Notes under the pieces: generated by a model
Told to the model about the DNA's origin: nothing
The model's database searches: none
What the model saw: only the letters and a program-made list of their open reading frames with translations
Shown: positions 17,435 to 22,863 of the stretch, piece by piece
Position numbering within the stretch: the first letter of the stretch is position 1
How the letters are laid out: each line of letters starts with the position of its first letter
Assembly (NCBI GenBank): GCA_003281525.1
Contig: QCBT01000014.1
Location: forward strand, 1-35,100
Direction: 5' to 3'
Origin: Prochlorococcus sp. AG-347-J06
GTDB taxonomy: Bacteria; Cyanobacteriota; Cyanobacteriia; PCC-6307; Cyanobiaceae
Length of the DNA: 35,100 bases
Program-made: the position numbers and the translations under genes

Positions 17435-17695
17435 TTAAACAAAACCAGGAATTATTTGACCTGTTGTTAGGTATGCTCCAACAGCAGCAATTAATCCAAG
17501 CATTGCGAATCTGCCGTTAAGAGTTTCAGCAACAACTTTTTCTTTTTCGATTTTTTTGACTTTTGTGTTTGTGTTTTTCATTTGATTGGAAGATGAATAA
17601 TTTAAATTTTCGTTTTGAAATTGCTTGGTTAAATAAGCAACGAGGGTGGCTGTAAAGAATACAATTACGGCTAAGAAACCTGAAAGTGGACTCAT
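17435..17695 (-). CDS. hli: High-light-inducible protein with an extra N-terminal membrane helix, 86 aa
   Basis: The C-terminal part (about 54-86) is a standard Hli helix: ETLNGRFAMLGLIAAVGAY followed by TTGQIIPGFV, with E57, N60 and R62 in the conserved places. The N-terminal part has its own hydrophobic helix (about 5-22, SGFLAVIVFFTATLVAYL) and a polar Lys/Asn/Ser-rich linker (about 25-52). The product would therefore span the membrane twice. The frame stays open to 17770, but the ATG at 17695 is preferred because it overlaps the stop of the upstream hli gene as TAATG; the longer reading only repeats that gene in another frame. Confidence 0.85.
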   Translation of the reverse strand: MSPLSGFLAVIVFFTATLVAYLTKQFQNENLNYSSSNQMKNTNTKVKKIEKEKVVAETLNGRFAMLGLIAAVGAYLTTGQIIPGFV

Positions 17696-17901
17696 TAAAA
17701 AATGCCAGGAATAATTTGTCCAGTTGAAACGTAAGCACCTACTAGTGCAACAAGGCCAATCATTGCCCAACGACCATTAACTTTTTCTGCATTTTGTGGG
17801 TAACTGTCGTATGAAACAGACTCATCTATGTAAGGACGTGTTTCAGTAGGAAACATGTTCTGTCTGCCGCCTGATTCAGTAGTAACGTTTGAATTAGCCA
17901 T
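17695..17901 (-). CDS. hli: High-light-inducible protein, 68 aa
   Basis: Residues 1-36 are a polar N-terminal extension (with FPTETRPYIDESVSYDSYP). Residues 37-68 are the Hli helix: AEKVNGRWAMIGLVALVGAY followed by VSTGQIIPGIF, with E39, N42 and R44 at the pigment-binding positions. It is the first gene of the minus-strand hli run. Its stop overlaps the start of the next hli gene (TAATG), implying coupled translation. The promoter should lie in the 303-base divergent gap upstream. Confidence 0.92.
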   Translation of the reverse strand: MANSNVTTESGGRQNMFPTETRPYIDESVSYDSYPQNAEKVNGRWAMIGLVALVGAYVSTGQIIPGIF

Positions 17902-18204
17902 TGAAGTTGTGTAATTGTTAACTAATGTAACACTACTATTAACAAATGTAAAGTATTGAGCCGAAATTAAGTTATTTTCAAGATATTTACTACATAAATG
18001 TCACATAACAGTAACAATAACTTTTAAATTGTTGTTTTTTAGGCCTGCTACGCTTTACAGATTGGCTCGAAACTATTAAAAGTTCAATTTGTTGTTTCAG
18101 TAATTATTTTAAAATCCTTAGAAAGATATCAATTTGGTAGAAAAAACTACATCATTCTGATATTTGAATAATTAGTTTATAGATATAATTTATTTTACTT
18201 TCTT
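17902..18204. other. Divergent intergenic region between hli genes (303 bases)
   Basis: No open frame here looks coding. It must hold the promoters for the minus-strand hli run and the plus-strand hli gene. On the plus strand, TATAGAT and TATAAT-like sequences at about 18179-18189 are candidate -10 elements. Neither hli gene has an obvious Shine-Dalgarno sequence. I see no conserved regulator box that I can name. Confidence 0.5.
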
Positions 18205-18333
18205 ATGGAATTCGCAAAAAAAATAATGACCGAAAAAGCTGAAAAGCTTAATGGTAAAGCAGCAATGCTTGGAATGTTTGCTCTTGTGGGAGCCTACTAT
18301 TTTACTGGTCAAATTCTTCCAGGTATTTTCTAA
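18205..18333 (+). CDS. hli: High-light-inducible protein, 42 aa
   Basis: A minimal Hli protein. The helix carries AEKLNGKAAMLGMFALVGAY (E13, N16; Lys 18 replaces the usual Arg) and the C-terminus FTGQILPGIF. The N-terminus MEFAKKIMTEK is short. It is transcribed divergently from the three-hli run and is monocistronic, because a strong terminator follows 26 bases after the stop. The R-to-K change keeps the positive charge that pairs with the glutamate in the family, so function is probably retained. Confidence 0.9.
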   Translation: MEFAKKIMTEKAEKLNGKAAMLGMFALVGAYYFTGQILPGIF

Positions 18334-18358
18334 TAAAAATCCTTTTTAAATTTTTTCA

Positions 18359-18381
18359 GGGGCTTTATCAAGCCCTTTTTT
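18359..18381 (+). terminator. Rho-independent terminator of the lone hli gene
   Basis: GGGCTT and AAGCCC form a 6-bp stem with the four-base loop TATC, followed by a run of six T. It lies just after the plus-strand hli stop (18333) and before the convergent amidotransferase stop (18402). Confidence 0.85.
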
Positions 18382-18401
18382 ACTGAATTATTATGCTCTT
18401 T

Positions 18402-19139
18402 TTAATTATCTAATAATTCAAATAATTTATTTATTAGAAGCTTTCTTTTTAAAAAAGTTTTATCAATATATTTTTTATTCTCTTCTTTTAAAGTTTCCTG
18501 GCCATTTAAGCCTAATCCTTTAAGGACAAACTCTTTATCTTCTTTAATCCAGTTATTTATCATTCCCCCCGTCGTCTCTATATGGAATTGTAATCCGTAA
18601 GCAAAATTACCAATCCTAAAAAACTGTTCCTTACAACGTGAACTACTAGCAATGAGTACTGCTTTATTAGGTAATAAAATCCTATCTCCATGCCAATGCA
18701 GTACATGAAAAGGGTCTTCAAATAGTGCTTTAAAGTCTTTATTTGATTTATTAATAAAAATTTGAGACCATCCAATTTCCGGTAATGCTTTTGGAGGTGA
18801 TCCATATTTAAGAATTTCTACATCTCCTCCAGCAGCAGTCGCAAGCAACTGAGCACCCAAGCAAACACCGATTATAGGTCTTTCATTTTCTAATTCTTCT
18901 TTTAAAAAATCTCTTTCTAACTTAAGCCAGGGATATCTGTCGCTTCCAATATCTTTAACTCCCATTGGTCCACCCATAATTAGAATTAAGTCACCTTTTT
19001 TTGTTTGCGGCAGAGCATTTTTATTATCTAAACGAATAATTTCGATTTTCAAATCTCTTTCTTTAGCAATTTGTTCAAAAAGACCAGGCCCCTCTATTTC
19101 TAAATGCTGCAAAACTAATAGGCGTTTTATTTCCTTCAT
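18402..19139 (-). CDS. Class-I glutamine amidotransferase domain protein (GMP synthase-like)
   Basis: A stand-alone glutaminase-type domain, 245 aa. The oxyanion loop GGPMGV is at 56-61, the nucleophile elbow GVCLGAQ puts the catalytic cysteine at 93, and the QFHIETT segment gives H186 and E188, completing the triad. The family (COG0518) includes proteins that hydrolyse gamma-glutamyl compounds and proteins of unknown substrate; no synthase domain is fused or adjacent, so it is not GuaA. The ATG overlaps the stop of the upstream secreted-protein gene (ATGA), so the two are translationally coupled. Confidence 0.85.
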   Translation of the reverse strand: MKEIKRLLVLQHLEIEGPGLFEQIAKERDLKIEIIRLDNKNALPQTKKGDLILIMGGPMGVKDIGSDRYPWLKLERDFLKEELENERPIIGVCLGAQLLATAAGGDVEILKYGSPPKALPEIGWSQIFINKSNKDFKALFEDPFHVLHWHGDRILLPNKAVLIASSSRCKEQFFRIGNFAYGLQFHIETTGGMINNWIKEDKEFVLKGLGLNGQETLKEENKKYIDKTFLKRKLLINKLFELLDN

Positions 19140-19432
19140 TCACTTTCCATTATTTCAGCTGATTCAGAACAGACATTAACGCTAAACCACTTCATTGCCG
19201 ACCAAGTATCTTCTTGATATGTACCTGCTGCAATGCTTACAAAACAATCATTTTCATACCAACTTCGATAACTGGGAGTTACTCCTGTTCCTTTTAATCT
19301 ATTTTTTAAGCCTTTTCCATATTTTTTAATAACAAGATTTATAGCTTCATTCTCAATTTCTCTTTGCTTTTCATCAGCAAAAACTCCTAGTGGAGTAAAA
19401 AAAAGAATTGATGCAATAAGTAAACGTATCAT
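19136..19432 (-). CDS. Small secreted hypothetical protein, 98 aa
   Basis: The N-terminus MIRLLIASILFFTPLGVFADE is a signal peptide with a likely cleavage after VFA (residue 19). The mature part of about 79 residues has two cysteines (in NDCFVSIAAGTYQ and VNVCSESAE) that could form a disulfide, plus aromatic residues around SYRSWYEND and WSAMKWFSVNV. It is probably periplasmic. The stop overlaps the amidotransferase start by 4 bases. No family is recognised. Confidence 0.7.
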   Translation of the reverse strand: MIRLLIASILFFTPLGVFADEKQREIENEAINLVIKKYGKGLKNRLKGTGVTPSYRSWYENDCFVSIAAGTYQEDTWSAMKWFSVNVCSESAEIMESE

Positions 19433-19444
19433 TGAGTCTTTAGT

Positions 19445-19735
19445 TTATATGTAGCTGATTTCATATCGATTAATTAATTTTTTAAAATCATCTACTCTCT
19501 TTTGTCCATTTTTTAATGGTCTTGAGGAATCAAGAACGGCTGCACAACATAATTGCCAGCAAGATTTTTCATCTAGTCCCAATTTCTTGCATATATTTTT
19601 TGGAGCTTTGATAACTGTATTTATTTCTGCAATATGTTGAGTGGTTTCCCATAATTCTCCTTCAAGAAAATCAATTTCAATACTTGATAATAATTCTGTA
19701 GCAACGTAATCCTTAATTAGCTCAGTTAATTCCAC
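19445..19735 (-). CDS. Hypothetical protein, 96 aa
   Basis: A soluble, acidic-then-basic protein without a recognised domain. The N-terminal half is helical and acidic (LIKDYVATELLSSIEIDFLEG), and the middle carries four cysteines (C49, then C59, C63 and C64 in DEKSCWQLCCAAVLDS). It ends FKKLINRYEISYI. It lies 12 bases upstream of the secreted-protein gene on the same strand, so it is likely the first gene of a three-gene unit with that gene and the amidotransferase. The cysteine cluster could bind a metal, but this is speculative. Confidence 0.65.
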   Translation of the reverse strand: MELTELIKDYVATELLSSIEIDFLEGELWETTQHIAEINTVIKAPKNICKKLGLDEKSCWQLCCAAVLDSSRPLKNGQKRVDDFKKLINRYEISYI

Positions 19736-19847
19736 GATATTTTATTAAAGCAGATAAGTTAAATAATCTCTTAGTATTTTTATAGCAGTATAAAAAAAAA
19801 GGAACTAGTTTCTACCTCATCTTGAATATCCTGTAGATTTTAAGAGA

Positions 19848-19985
19848 CTACATCATTTCGTATTGATCAAGTTTGGTTTTTAATTTTGTTGCTTGTTTAA
19901 TCAATGACAAAGCTTCTTTTCTGCCTGTTGAATTATTAGCCTGGACTATAAGATCGGCGTATTTCTTTGCGATTTTTTTTTCCAT
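19848..19985 (-). CDS. Small basic hypothetical protein, 45 aa
   Basis: The translation is a single predicted amphipathic helical protein, MEKKIAKKYADLIVQANNST then GRKEALSLIKQATKLKTKLD and QYEMM. It is lysine-rich and has no cysteine or membrane segment. Composition and helix periodicity look like a real protein rather than noise. Upstream on the same strand is a GTA-N8-TAC sequence (20141-20154) with a TATAAA 23 bases beyond it, so nitrogen control is conceivable, though the leader would be over 100 bases. The family is not recognised. Confidence 0.5.
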   Translation of the reverse strand: MEKKIAKKYADLIVQANNSTGRKEALSLIKQATKLKTKLDQYEMM

Positions 19986-20009
19986 AATTTAAGATATATA
20001 AATACCGTT

Positions 20010-20110
20010 TTTGAATCTTGAAACTAGCGAGTCACAACTAGAAGTAGATAAGGAGTCAACGGTTAAAACCTCAGAGTCAACAAATTGGAACGGGTTAACT
20101 CTTGTTTTTT
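20010..20110 (+). ncRNA. Candidate small RNA with three GAGTCA-type repeats
   Basis: A TATAAAT at 19997-20003 could start a plus-strand RNA of about 100 bases. It contains GAGTCAC at 20029-20035 and GAGTCAAC at 20053-20060 and 20074-20081, spaced 24 and 21 bases. The third copy pairs with GTTAACTC at 20094-20101 (9-bp stem with one mismatch), followed by TTGTTTTTT, like a terminator. There is also a GGTT/AACC mini-hairpin at 20061-20070. No open frame covers it. Expression is unproven, and it overlaps the likely leader of the minus-strand 45-aa gene. Confidence 0.4.
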
Positions 20111-20140
20111 ATTTATAATCAATTAATAAAAAAGCTGTTG

Positions 20141-20154
20141 GTATCTACGATTAC
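20141..20154. promoter_or_regulatory. Possible NtcA box (GTA-N8-TAC)
   Basis: GTATCTACGATTAC is a perfect GTA-N8-TAC match. On the minus strand a TATAAA follows 23 bases away, close to the 22-23 expected at NtcA-activated promoters, which would drive the 45-aa gene. In DNA this AT-rich, such a match is expected about every 3 kb by chance, so the spacing is the main support. Confidence 0.35.
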
Positions 20155-20198
20155 ATTGTTTTCAAACCCTGATTTAATTTATAGTTATCCATGAATTG

Positions 20199-20216
20199 GA
20201 TTGAAAATTTTCAATC
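20199..20216. repeat. Perfect 18-base palindrome
   Basis: GATTGAAAATTTTCAATC is fully self-complementary and is followed by ATCTTTTT on the plus strand. It could end a plus-strand transcript or bind a dimeric protein. With no spacer the hairpin loop would take up central A/T pairs. No gene is directly attached to it. Confidence 0.4.
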
Positions 20217-20236
20217 ATCTTTTTAATGCAATTAAT

Positions 20237-20262
20237 AAAAAAAGGGGGTTACAAACCCCCTT
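20237..20262 (-). terminator. Rho-independent terminator of the 109-codon gene
   Basis: GGGGGTT and AACCCCC pair with the three-base loop ACA; read on the minus strand the stem is followed by seven T. It lies 25 bases beyond the minus-strand stop at 20287. Confidence 0.88.
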
Positions 20263-20286
20263 CGGTTTATTAAAAGACCTAATTTA

Positions 20287-20616
20287 CTAATTACCTAAAC
20301 CTAGAGGAGCCCAAAGAGTTGCTTCAGAACCTATAACAGGGACAACTCCTGTAGTTTTTGCATTAGAAACTTTATTTTTAACAATAGGAGTATCTTGTTC
20401 TCCTAAAGCTGCCCATAAAGTTGATTGATGAGCGATAACTGGTTGAACTTTTAATGGTTGAGATTGAAAAGAAGGCTTTTGGGTTCTTACAAGTTGGACT
20501 CCAAGAGAACCAACAATAAATGCTCCAAGAAAACCTGCAAATACAGCAGTAATATTGTTACTACTTACTGAGGTAGATACGTTATTAGACATAATAGTTA
20601 TGTGACTAAATTTCAT
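20287..20616 (-). CDS. Small membrane-anchored protein with an internal TLWA repeat, under a riboswitch-like leader
   Basis: A protein of 109 aa from ATG 20616, or 101 aa from ATG 20592. It has one hydrophobic helix (about residues 23-43 of the long form, AVFAGFLGAFIVGSLGVQLV) and then a polar tail holding two copies of one motif: PVIAHQSTLWAALG (about 59-72) and PVIGSEATLWAPLG (about 94-107). No family is recognised. A structured leader resembling the glutamine-sensing Downstream-peptide RNA ends 7 bases before the first ATG, which favours the long form as the regulated start. A strong terminator follows. It lies next to the nitrate cluster, so a nitrogen-related role is inferred, not shown. 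Confidence 0.75.
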   Translation of the reverse strand: MKFSHITIMSNNVSTSVSSNNITAVFAGFLGAFIVGSLGVQLVRTQKPSFQSQPLKVQPVIAHQSTLWAALGEQDTPIVKNKVSNAKTTGVVPVIGSEATLWAPLGLGN

Positions 20617-20623
20617 TTTTGAC

Positions 20624-20680
20624 TGAAGTCCCCGTTCCTTGGCTTCAATCTTAATGCGGCTCGTAAAACGAGATGAACGT
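20624..20680 (-). promoter_or_regulatory. Putative glutamine riboswitch (Downstream-peptide/glnA RNA type)
   Basis: On the minus strand the segment starts ACGTTCATC and later reads AAGGAACGGGG. CGTTC (20679-20675) pairs with GAACG (20637-20633) as the closing stem. CTCG TTTTA CGAG (20672-20660) forms a second hairpin. TTGAAG (20648-20643) can pair with CTTCAG (20628-20623) as a pseudoknot ending just before the start codon. CGTTCATC at the 5' side and AAGGAACG at the 3' side match what I recall of the glnA and Downstream-peptide motifs, which bind glutamine and precede short genes in picocyanobacteria. A covariance-model search would be decisive. Confidence 0.65.
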
Positions 20681-20682
20681 TT

Positions 20683-20700
20683 ATGTAGTCTACGCTACAT
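20683..20700. promoter_or_regulatory. Palindrome ATGTAG-N6-CTACAT containing an NtcA-type GTA-N8-TAC
   Basis: A 6-bp inverted repeat that also satisfies TGTA-N8-TACA perfectly. It lies directly 5' of the riboswitch-like element. Candidate -10 sequences on the minus strand (TATACT at 20716-20711, TAAAAT at 20704-20699) would put the transcription start at or just inside the palindrome. It is therefore in a repressing position for NtcA, or is simply a 5' hairpin of the RNA. Confidence 0.45.
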
Positions 20701-20774
20701 TTTAACTATAAGTATAATTTAATTTACAAGATGTTAATGGCAATACAAAAACTTATTAAAAAAAAAATTAAATT

Positions 20775-20915
20775 TTAAAGTGAAGAAAATATATTTGAAT
20801 TTTTTTGAGTAAAAAATAATTGATTATTTTCATAATTGTTTGCAGAATAACTTTCGGAAACAACAGTTCCGTGAGTTACCCCAAAAATAAAACCAAGTAA
20901 GATCGCTAAACGCAT
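20775..20915 (-). CDS. Small exported or membrane protein, 46 aa
   Basis: The translation begins with a hydrophobic segment, MRLAILLGFIFGVTHGTVVS, and continues with a polar Asn/Ser/Gln-rich tail ending NIFSSL. It could be a single-span protein or a short secreted peptide (possible cleavage near residue 19-22). The ATG at 20915 follows a TATAAAT at about 20970 on the same strand. It lies between moaA and the riboswitch-led gene, all minus strand. No family is recognised. Its amino-acid pattern is more ordered than expected for noise, but the assignment is tentative. Confidence 0.5.
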   Translation of the reverse strand: MRLAILLGFIFGVTHGTVVSESYSANNYENNQLFFTQKNSNIFSSL

Positions 20916-20990
20916 CCAAGAATATAAATTTGAAATTAATTTCCCTCGAATTAAGAATATATGATGTTGTTATTTATACTAAATAATTTT

Positions 20991-22052
20991 TTATCCCCCA
21001 AGATATGACATTGATGGATGAATTTTTTGATTTTTGTCAGTTTTTTTCTCTAATACTTTAAATCGATCTTCACTATAGTTATCTTCTCTAGCTTCCCAAA
21101 TGCTCTTGATTTTATTTTCCAATTCATGGAGATTAATTGGTAGAGACAACCATGGGTTTAGATTTATACCTTCATTAGAAAAAAGACATGTATAAGCATA
21201 ACCATCGCTAGTTATCCTCAATCTATTACAGTCTGAACAAAAAGGATTACTTATTGAAGAGATTGTACTTACAAAACTATTTGAATCACTCATGTACCAT
21301 CTATTAGCAGTTTGTCCCTCCTTTCTTCCGTAGTCTTTTAATCGATGTTTCTTCTTTAGTAGCCTAATAATTCTCTCAGAGAAAAAAACATCTGATGGCT
21401 GCCAATTATTAGATATCCCTACGTCCATATACTCAATGAAACGAATTTCTATAGACCTTTTTTTTGCAAAATCAACTAATTCAAAAATTTGATTATCATT
21501 AATCTCTTTTTTTATAACTGCATTTATTTTTAATTTCCCCGCCTTTGGATTAAATCCAGCATTAATTGCATGATCTATTCCTTCAAGGACAGTAAATAAT
21601 TTTTCTTTGCCAATAATTTTATTTTCCTCTCCAATCATGTTTGAAAAAATATCAGGATCAATCGCATCTAAACTTACTGTTATGCGGTCTAAACCATTTT
21701 TAAAAAGCTCATTAGCTTTTTTCTTGGAGAGCAAATATCCATTTGTGGTTAGAGAAATATCCTGTAAATTAGCTACTGGATTTGATTCTTCTAATCTTTG
21801 CGATTTAATTTCATAAAGAAGTTCATCTAATTGAGAACTCAATAAAGGTTCTCCTCCAGTGATTCTTAAAGAATTTACCCCTAATCGGCAACTGACTAAA
21901 ATTAACTTTTTAAATTGTTCAATATTTAAAACATCCAAACTATAGTTCTCAGGCTTACAGTAAATACACGAAAAATTGCAATTTTGTTTAAGAGATAACC
22001 TTAAAACTTTTAACTTTCTTTTTCTATTATCCTCCAATTGCTTAAATCCCAT
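20991..22052 (-). CDS. moaA: GTP 3',8-cyclase MoaA (molybdenum cofactor biosynthesis)
   Basis: A radical-SAM enzyme that turns GTP into 3',8-cyclo-GTP, the first step of molybdopterin synthesis. The N-terminal cluster CNFSCIYC gives C25, C29 and C32 for the SAM-binding [4Fe-4S], and GGEP is at 66-69. The C-terminal cluster uses C272, C275 and C289 within FCSDCNRLRITSDGYAYTC. The chain ends in the double glycine (SYLGG) needed for activity. The 353-aa length is normal. Its start overlaps the end of mobA by 11 bases, so the two are translationally coupled and form the left edge of the nitrate block. Confidence 0.95.
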   Translation of the reverse strand: MGFKQLEDNRKRKLKVLRLSLKQNCNFSCIYCKPENYSLDVLNIEQFKKLILVSCRLGVNSLRITGGEPLLSSQLDELLYEIKSQRLEESNPVANLQDISLTTNGYLLSKKKANELFKNGLDRITVSLDAIDPDIFSNMIGEENKIIGKEKLFTVLEGIDHAINAGFNPKAGKLKINAVIKKEINDNQIFELVDFAKKRSIEIRFIEYMDVGISNNWQPSDVFFSERIIRLLKKKHRLKDYGRKEGQTANRWYMSDSNSFVSTISSISNPFCSDCNRLRITSDGYAYTCLFSNEGINLNPWLSLPINLHELENKIKSIWEAREDNYSEDRFKVLEKKTDKNQKIHPSMSYLGG

Positions 22053-22647
22053 TATTCATATTTAAGAATTCTCTCTTGGAATTTATATTAATTAAATCTC
22101 CATTTTTTGCATAGAAATATTTATGGGGAATTTGATCAACCCATCCGAGAAAATTTTTCTTTCCGGAGGATAACTTTTTTTTTAATTTAAAATGATTTTC
22201 TTCATTGATGGGATAAATTCCGAATAATGGTTGTGTAAAAATTCCATCATGGGATATTAAAGCAAAATTTTGATTTTCTTCCCATGATTTAAAAAGTGAA
22301 TAAATTAATTTTGTATTCAAATTAGGCATATCGACTGGGACAATTAGGATATTTTTAGTAGTTTTTTTAAAAGATGAAAAAATTTGTTCTATGCAAGTTA
22401 ATGGTCCATCAAAGGGTTGGGCATCTGAAATAAACTCAACATTATTGCTTTTATCAACTTCCTTTAAATGAGAAGTATAATTTGTTAGTACAAAAGTCTC
22501 TAAATTAAGGTTATTTAATATTTTTATTTTGTGAGTCAGCCAATTTCCTCCTTCATGATGTTTAATTAGTGCTTTATCAGATCCCATCCTTGAACTCTTG
22601 CCACCAGCCAAAATGAATGCTTTAAATTTTTTAAGTTTTATTTCCAT
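22042..22647 (-). CDS. mobA: Molybdenum cofactor guanylyltransferase
   Basis: Attaches GMP to molybdopterin to make the guanine dinucleotide form used by enzymes of the NarB family. The nucleotide-binding LAGGKSSRMGSDKALI is at 13-28, and VPVDMPNL near 102-109 carries the metal-binding aspartate. The 201-aa length fits. It is upstream of and overlaps moaA, and is divergent from nrtP across a 216-base gap with two NtcA boxes. Presence of MobA matches the need of NarB for a bis-MGD cofactor. Confidence 0.93.
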   Translation of the reverse strand: MEIKLKKFKAFILAGGKSSRMGSDKALIKHHEGGNWLTHKIKILNNLNLETFVLTNYTSHLKEVDKSNNVEFISDAQPFDGPLTCIEQIFSSFKKTTKNILIVPVDMPNLNTKLIYSLFKSWEENQNFALISHDGIFTQPLFGIYPINEENHFKLKKKLSSGKKNFLGWVDQIPHKYFYAKNGDLININSKREFLNMNNGI

Positions 22648-22680
22648 AACTTAGGCAATATTTTTCCACGAGTACTTTAT

Positions 22681-22694
22681 GTATCGGATAATAC
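22681..22694. promoter_or_regulatory. NtcA box, mobA-proximal
   Basis: GTATCGGATAATAC is a perfect GTA-N8-TAC palindrome, 34 bases upstream of the mobA start. The nearest -10 candidate towards mobA (TATTGC, 20 bases on) is poorer than the one serving nrtP, so this site may help mobA-moaA, act as an upstream nrtP site, or both. Confidence 0.6.
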
Positions 22695-22794
22695 CAATAA
22701 TCAGATTGCTAATTTTCCCCATTTTTGATTTTATTAGTGCTGACTATTAATTCTAGCCTTTTAAAAAAGTTGCATTTCTTAAAAACTAGTTTTC

Positions 22795-22836
22795 GTATTA
22801 AATAATACAAATGAATGGATTGATCAAAATATAAAT
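22795..22836 (+). promoter_or_regulatory. NtcA-activated promoter of nrtP
   Basis: GTATTAAATAATAC (22795-22808) is a perfect NtcA box. A TAN3T -10 (TAAATT, 22831-22836) follows after exactly 22 bases, the classic arrangement for NtcA-activated promoters with the box centred near -41.5. The start codon of nrtP is 27 bases beyond the -10. NtcA is the global nitrogen activator in cyanobacteria, so this predicts nitrate-uptake expression in the absence of ammonium. Confidence 0.8.
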
Positions 22837-22863
22837 TGCTTAAAATTAATCTCGAAAATTTTC

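Noticed and set aside
17696..17770. Upstream extension of the 86-aa hli frame to 17770
   Set aside because: The extra 25 residues read through the neighbouring hli gene in another frame; the ATG at 17695 is coupled by TAATG to that gene's stop.
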